From assembly GCA_050297855.1 (NCBI GenBank), contig JBNKTC010000005.1:1-64000 (forward strand): a DNA stretch of 64,000 bases. Direction: 5' to 3'. Shown here one piece after another: positions 61,244 through 64,000 of the stretch (positions are counted from its first letter, which is position 1; every line of letters begins with the position of its first letter). The position numbers were made by a program, and so were the translations under genes. The notes beneath the pieces are model-generated. The model was not told the DNA's origin. It ran no database searches and saw nothing but the letters and a program-made list of their open reading frames with translations. The DNA comes from SZUA-545 sp050297855. Its GTDB lineage: Bacteria > Campylobacterota > Campylobacteria > Campylobacterales > SZUA-545.

Positions 61244-62199
61244 GAAATCCCCGCTTCGACCAGTGTGTGGATATGCAGGACCCCTTTGAGGTTTCCTTCC
61301 GTGTCCGTAAGGATCAGCAGCTGGATCTTGCTCTCTTCTATGCTTTTGAGTGCATCGCTGGCAAGGAGGCCGTCGGCAATTTCGCTTTTCGGGTTTTTGG
61401 TCGCATAGGCAAAGGCCGGTTTTTCGAGACTGAAATCACTGTCCATCAAAGACCGGCGCAGATCGCCGTCGCTTAGCAGAGCCGTGACCTTTTTCCCATC
61501 CATGAGAAGGACGGTTCCCAGTTTCCCGTCTGTCATAACAGATATAGCATCCTTGATCGTAGCCCCCCTGTCGAGAGTGGGAAGATTTTCCGTGCGAGCC
61601 AGGTCCATCGCCTTGACGAAGAGCCGTTTTCCAAGGCTTCCCCCGGGATGGAACGAGGCAAAATCCTCTTTTTTAAACCCGCGCTTCTGCATCAGGCTGA
61701 CGGCGAGGGCGTCACCCAATGCCATCGTCAGGGTCGTGGAGCTAGTGGGGGCGATGCCCAGCGGACACGCCTCTTTTGAGATGGCGATGTCGATCGTGTG
61801 ATCGGAATGACGCGCCAGGGTCGAGTTGCTTCGGGCCGTCATACCGATTATGGTGATCCCGAAACGTTGGATGTGCGGTAGGATGGAGGTCAGCTCTTCG
61901 GATTCCCCTGAGTTACTGATTGCCAGTACGATGTCCCCTTTGGATATCATCCCCAGGTCGCCGTGCATCGCTTCGGTGGGGTGGATAAAGAAACTGGGCG
62001 TCCCGGTACTGGCCAGCGTTGCCGCCATCTTGCTTCCCACGAGGCCGGACTTGCCGACTCCCATGATTACCAGCTTCCCTTCGGCTTCAGAAACGAGCTC
62101 GATAATGTTGTTCCAGGTGGGATCGATCCGTTCTGCTGCCTGCTGCAGTTCTGCCGCTTCGGTCTGCAGAACCTCTTTTGCCGTATGAATGAAGTCCAT
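61240..62199 (-). CDS. kdsD: Arabinose-5-phosphate isomerase KdsD/KpsF
   Basis: This enzyme makes arabinose 5-phosphate for KDO, the inner sugar of lipopolysaccharide. The 319-aa protein has a SIS sugar-isomerase domain (GVGKSGLVGSKMAATLASTG, HGDLGMISKGDIVLAIS, SNSGESEEL) followed by two CBS repeats from about residue 200 (TIKDAISVMTDGKLGTVLL). All catalytic regions are present. It overlaps the pseudouridine synthase by 4 bases and follows RNase J by 5 bases. Confidence 0.95.
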   Translation of the reverse strand: MDFIHTAKEVLQTEAAELQQAAERIDPTWNNIIELVSEAEGKLVIMGVGKSGLVGSKMAATLASTGTPSFFIHPTEAMHGDLGMISKGDIVLAISNSGESEELTSILPHIQRFGITIIGMTARSNSTLARHSDHTIDIAISKEACPLGIAPTSSTTLTMALGDALAVSLMQKRGFKKEDFASFHPGGSLGKRLFVKAMDLARTENLPTLDRGATIKDAISVMTDGKLGTVLLMDGKKVTALLSDGDLRRSLMDSDFSLEKPAFAYATKNPKSEIADGLLASDALKSIEESKIQLLILTDTEGNLKGVLHIHTLVEAGIS

Positions 62200-62204
62200 T
62201 GTGC

Positions 62205-64000
62205 CTACTGTACGAAGATATTCGGTACGATGATGGGGTACCGTTTGATCTTTCTGAAGATATGTTTTTTAAGCACCTGTCGCAGGCTGTTCTCCAGGGT
62301 ACGCGTATTCTGCAGGTCGTGCGGTTTGCAGTTGGTGACGAACTTGAGCAGGATCTCTTCGAGCTCTTCTGCCAGCTCCTTCTCCTTGCGTACGTTGACA
62401 AGACCGTAGCTGGTGACGACCGGTTTGCCCAGAAGCTTGTGCTCCTGCTCGGAGATCTGGACGACCAGCATGATGATCCCGTCATTGGCAAGGGACTGTC
62501 GGTCGTGTACGATCGAATTGTCGATTGTCTTATTCATCTGGTTATCGATAAATGTTTTACCGGTGCGGACGGTCTTGACCTTTTTCATGTGTCGTGAAGA
62601 GATATCGACCGTGTCCCCGTCATCGATCAGTAAGGTATTATGCTCGGCCACACCGCACTCGATCGCTGTACGGAGATGCTTGGATCTATGCTGATACTCC
62701 CCATGTATAGGAAGGAAATATTTGGGTTTGGTCAGGCGCAGCATATACCTCTGTTCTTCCTGCCCGGCGTGGCCGGAGACGTGGATTTCGCTGAACTCGT
62801 AGTGGGCGACACGGGCACCGGTACGTTCGAGTTGGTTGATGACCGCTGAGACGGAAGGTTCGTTACCCGGGATCGCCTTGGAGGAGAGGATAACGGTATC
62901 GCTCGGTTTCATCTTGATGTGACGGTGTTCTCCGATGGACATTCTAAAGAGTGCGGACATCGGTTCGCCCTGGGAACCGGTCGTGACGATGAGTACTTCA
63001 TGATCCGGGTACTTGGAGACCTCGTGGGGTTCGATGAAGTTCTTATAATCGATATTGATATAGTCCAGGTCCATGGCGATCTGGAGGTTCTTCTCCATGG
63101 AGCGCCCGATGACACAGACCTTACGGCCGTATTTGATCCCGTATTCGATCGCCTGGTAGACCCGGTGGATGTTGGAGCTGAACGTCGACATGATCACCCG
63201 TCCCTTCACATCCCGGTATAGCTTGTCAAACGTACCGCCGACGATGGATTCGCTTTTGGTTGAACCCGGGTTGTGGGAGTTTGTACTGTCGCTGAAGAGG
63301 CAGAGGACACCTTTATCTCCATAATAGGCCAGACGCCCGTAATCGGTTACATAGCCGTCGATCGGTGTATTATCCAGTTTAAAGTCACCTGTATGGATCA
63401 GGGTCCCTGCTTCACAGGTAATGGCAAGGGCTGACGAGTCGATAATGGAGTGTGTCACGTGAATCCACTCCACTTCGAAATCGCCGATCTGGATCGGTTT
63501 GCGCTTCTCTACGTAGCGGAAGAAGCTCTTGTGTTTGCTGATCTTGTGTTCGTCAAATTTACTGGCGATCATACCCAGGGGAAGTGGGGTGCCGTAGACA
63601 GGGAACTGGAACTCTTTAAAGAGGTATGGCATCGCCCCGATGTGGTCTTCGTGGGCGTGGGTAATCACGATCCCGTGGATCTTGTGTTTGATCTGGCGGA
63701 TATAGCTGAAATCCGGTACCAGGATATCGACCCCGTGCATTGATTCGTCCGGGAAGCTCATACCCACGTCGATGATAATGGCACTCTCTTCCGTTTCGAC
63801 AACGGCGATATTCCCACCGATCTGTCCCAGGCCGCCCAGCGGCGTGATCTTAACACTGGCATTTGGATTTCCCAGGTTGAGGTGCGGATGGAGTCGGCGG
63901 TCATGGGAACGTTGGTTTGCCGTGATGGCATCTTTAATATTCAGATAGGTGCCCGATGCGTTCTCTTTAAAGTTTTTGTTATTGAACGGAGTGCCGCTTG
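62205..64000 (-). CDS. rnj: Ribonuclease J (5' part outside the window)
   Basis: The frame is open from the stop at 62205 to the right edge, so about 598 codons are visible and the start lies beyond 64000. The metallo-beta-lactamase domain has ITPLGGLGQIGGN, VITHAHEDHIGAMP (the H-x-H-x-D-H metal site), HTGDFKLD and the beta-CASP block with SGHAGQEE and FLPIHGEYQHR. A non-catalytic N-terminal extension precedes the domain (HLNLGNPNASVKITP), as in the long RNase J of Helicobacter and Campylobacter. RNase J degrades and processes mRNA in this phylum. Met at 63767 is internal and is not the start. Confidence 0.93.
   Translation of the reverse strand, partial: SGTPFNNKNFKENASGTYLNIKDAITANQRSHDRRLHPHLNLGNPNASVKITPLGGLGQIGGNIAVVETEESAIIIDVGMSFPDESMHGVDILVPDFSYIRQIKHKIHGIVITHAHEDHIGAMPYLFKEFQFPVYGTPLPLGMIASKFDEHKISKHKSFFRYVEKRKPIQIGDFEVEWIHVTHSIIDSSALAITCEAGTLIHTGDFKLDNTPIDGYVTDYGRLAYYGDKGVLCLFSDSTNSHNPGSTKSESIVGGTFDKLYRDVKGRVIMSTFSSNIHRVYQAIEYGIKYGRKVCVIGRSMEKNLQIAMDLDYINIDYKNFIEPHEVSKYPDHEVLIVTTGSQGEPMSALFRMSIGEHRHIKMKPSDTVILSSKAIPGNEPSVSAVINQLERTGARVAHYEFSEIHVSGHAGQEEQRYMLRLTKPKYFLPIHGEYQHRSKHLRTAIECGVAEHNTLLIDDGDTVDISSRHMKKVKTVRTGKTFIDNQMNKTIDNSIVHDRQSLANDGIIMLVVQISEQEHKLLGKPVVTSYGLVNVRKEKELAEELEEILLKFVTNCKPHDLQNTRTLENSLRQVLKKHIFRKIKRYPIIVPNIFVQ

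Noticed and set aside
1..64000. CRISPR arrays, insertion sequences, prophage or integron features
   Set aside because: No regularly spaced direct repeats, transposase, integrase or att-like duplications were found; gene order and codon use are even throughout.

Overview
The window reads as chromosomal DNA of a free-living, motile, respiratory member of the Campylobacterota (Epsilonproteobacteria), closest in style to the Sulfurimonas/Sulfurovum/Sulfuricurvum lineages. The evidence is the gene order recA-eno-(FtsB-like)-(AMIN protein)-aroK, fliQ close to recA, a futalosine-pathway menaquinone gene (mqnD), a dnaA-dnaN-gyrB origin region with DnaA boxes on both sides of dnaA, an RNase J with a long N-terminal extension, and a bc1-type Rieske/cytochrome b pair. 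No species call is made. Coding density is very high: no gene-free stretch exceeds 300 bases. I see no insertion sequence, prophage or CRISPR array.

Layout. 1-5.7 kb (mostly minus strand): start of cytochrome b, the Rieske protein, mnmG, then a three-gene set with a TorD-type chaperone, a multi-cluster ferredoxin and an AroE-fold protein that has lost its catalytic residues. 5.8-16.7 kb (plus): a PglF-type sugar-nucleotide dehydratase, a phosphohexomutase, then a tightly overlapping run of exonuclease, Cache-type histidine kinase, mobA, phosphodiesterase, bioB and two CPA2 antiporters. 16.7-20.3 kb (minus): aroK, AMIN protein, FtsB-like protein, eno, recA. 20.5-26.9 kb: DNA glycosylase, Cu/Zn permease, DksA-like protein, mqnD, fliQ and a large membrane-anchored propeller-like protein. 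26.9-33.3 kb: queD and ruvC diverge from dnaA-dnaN-gyrB-queF; the replication origin lies here, with DnaA boxes on both sides of dnaA and a DnaA-trio-like unwinding element before dnaN. 33.4-39.7 kb: two tRNAs, two double-receiver proteins, a sodium:solute symporter with its small partner, and an OmpR-type regulator. 39.7-43.7 kb: small HTH protein, periplasmic rhodanese, TIGR04219-type outer-membrane protein, an unknown gene behind a sigma-54-type promoter, and dnaG.

43.9-57.7 kb is the most unusual part: a complete chemosensory cluster (cheY, cheW, receptor, STAS-like protein, cheA, cheR, a histidine-kinase-like protein lacking its phospho-accepting His, cheD, cheB). It continues behind a second sigma-54-type promoter with a J-domain protein, a PAS histidine kinase and two response regulators sharing an unrecognised C-terminal domain. 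The receptor and both regulators end in the same x-L-x-x-F tail. CheA has no receiver fusion, unlike the usual Campylobacterota CheA-REC, so this looks like an additional signalling system.

57.7-64 kb (minus) is housekeeping: a PglA-like glycosyltransferase, rarA, a YjbQ protein, an RluB-type pseudouridine synthase, kdsD and the 3' part of RNase J, which runs off the window.
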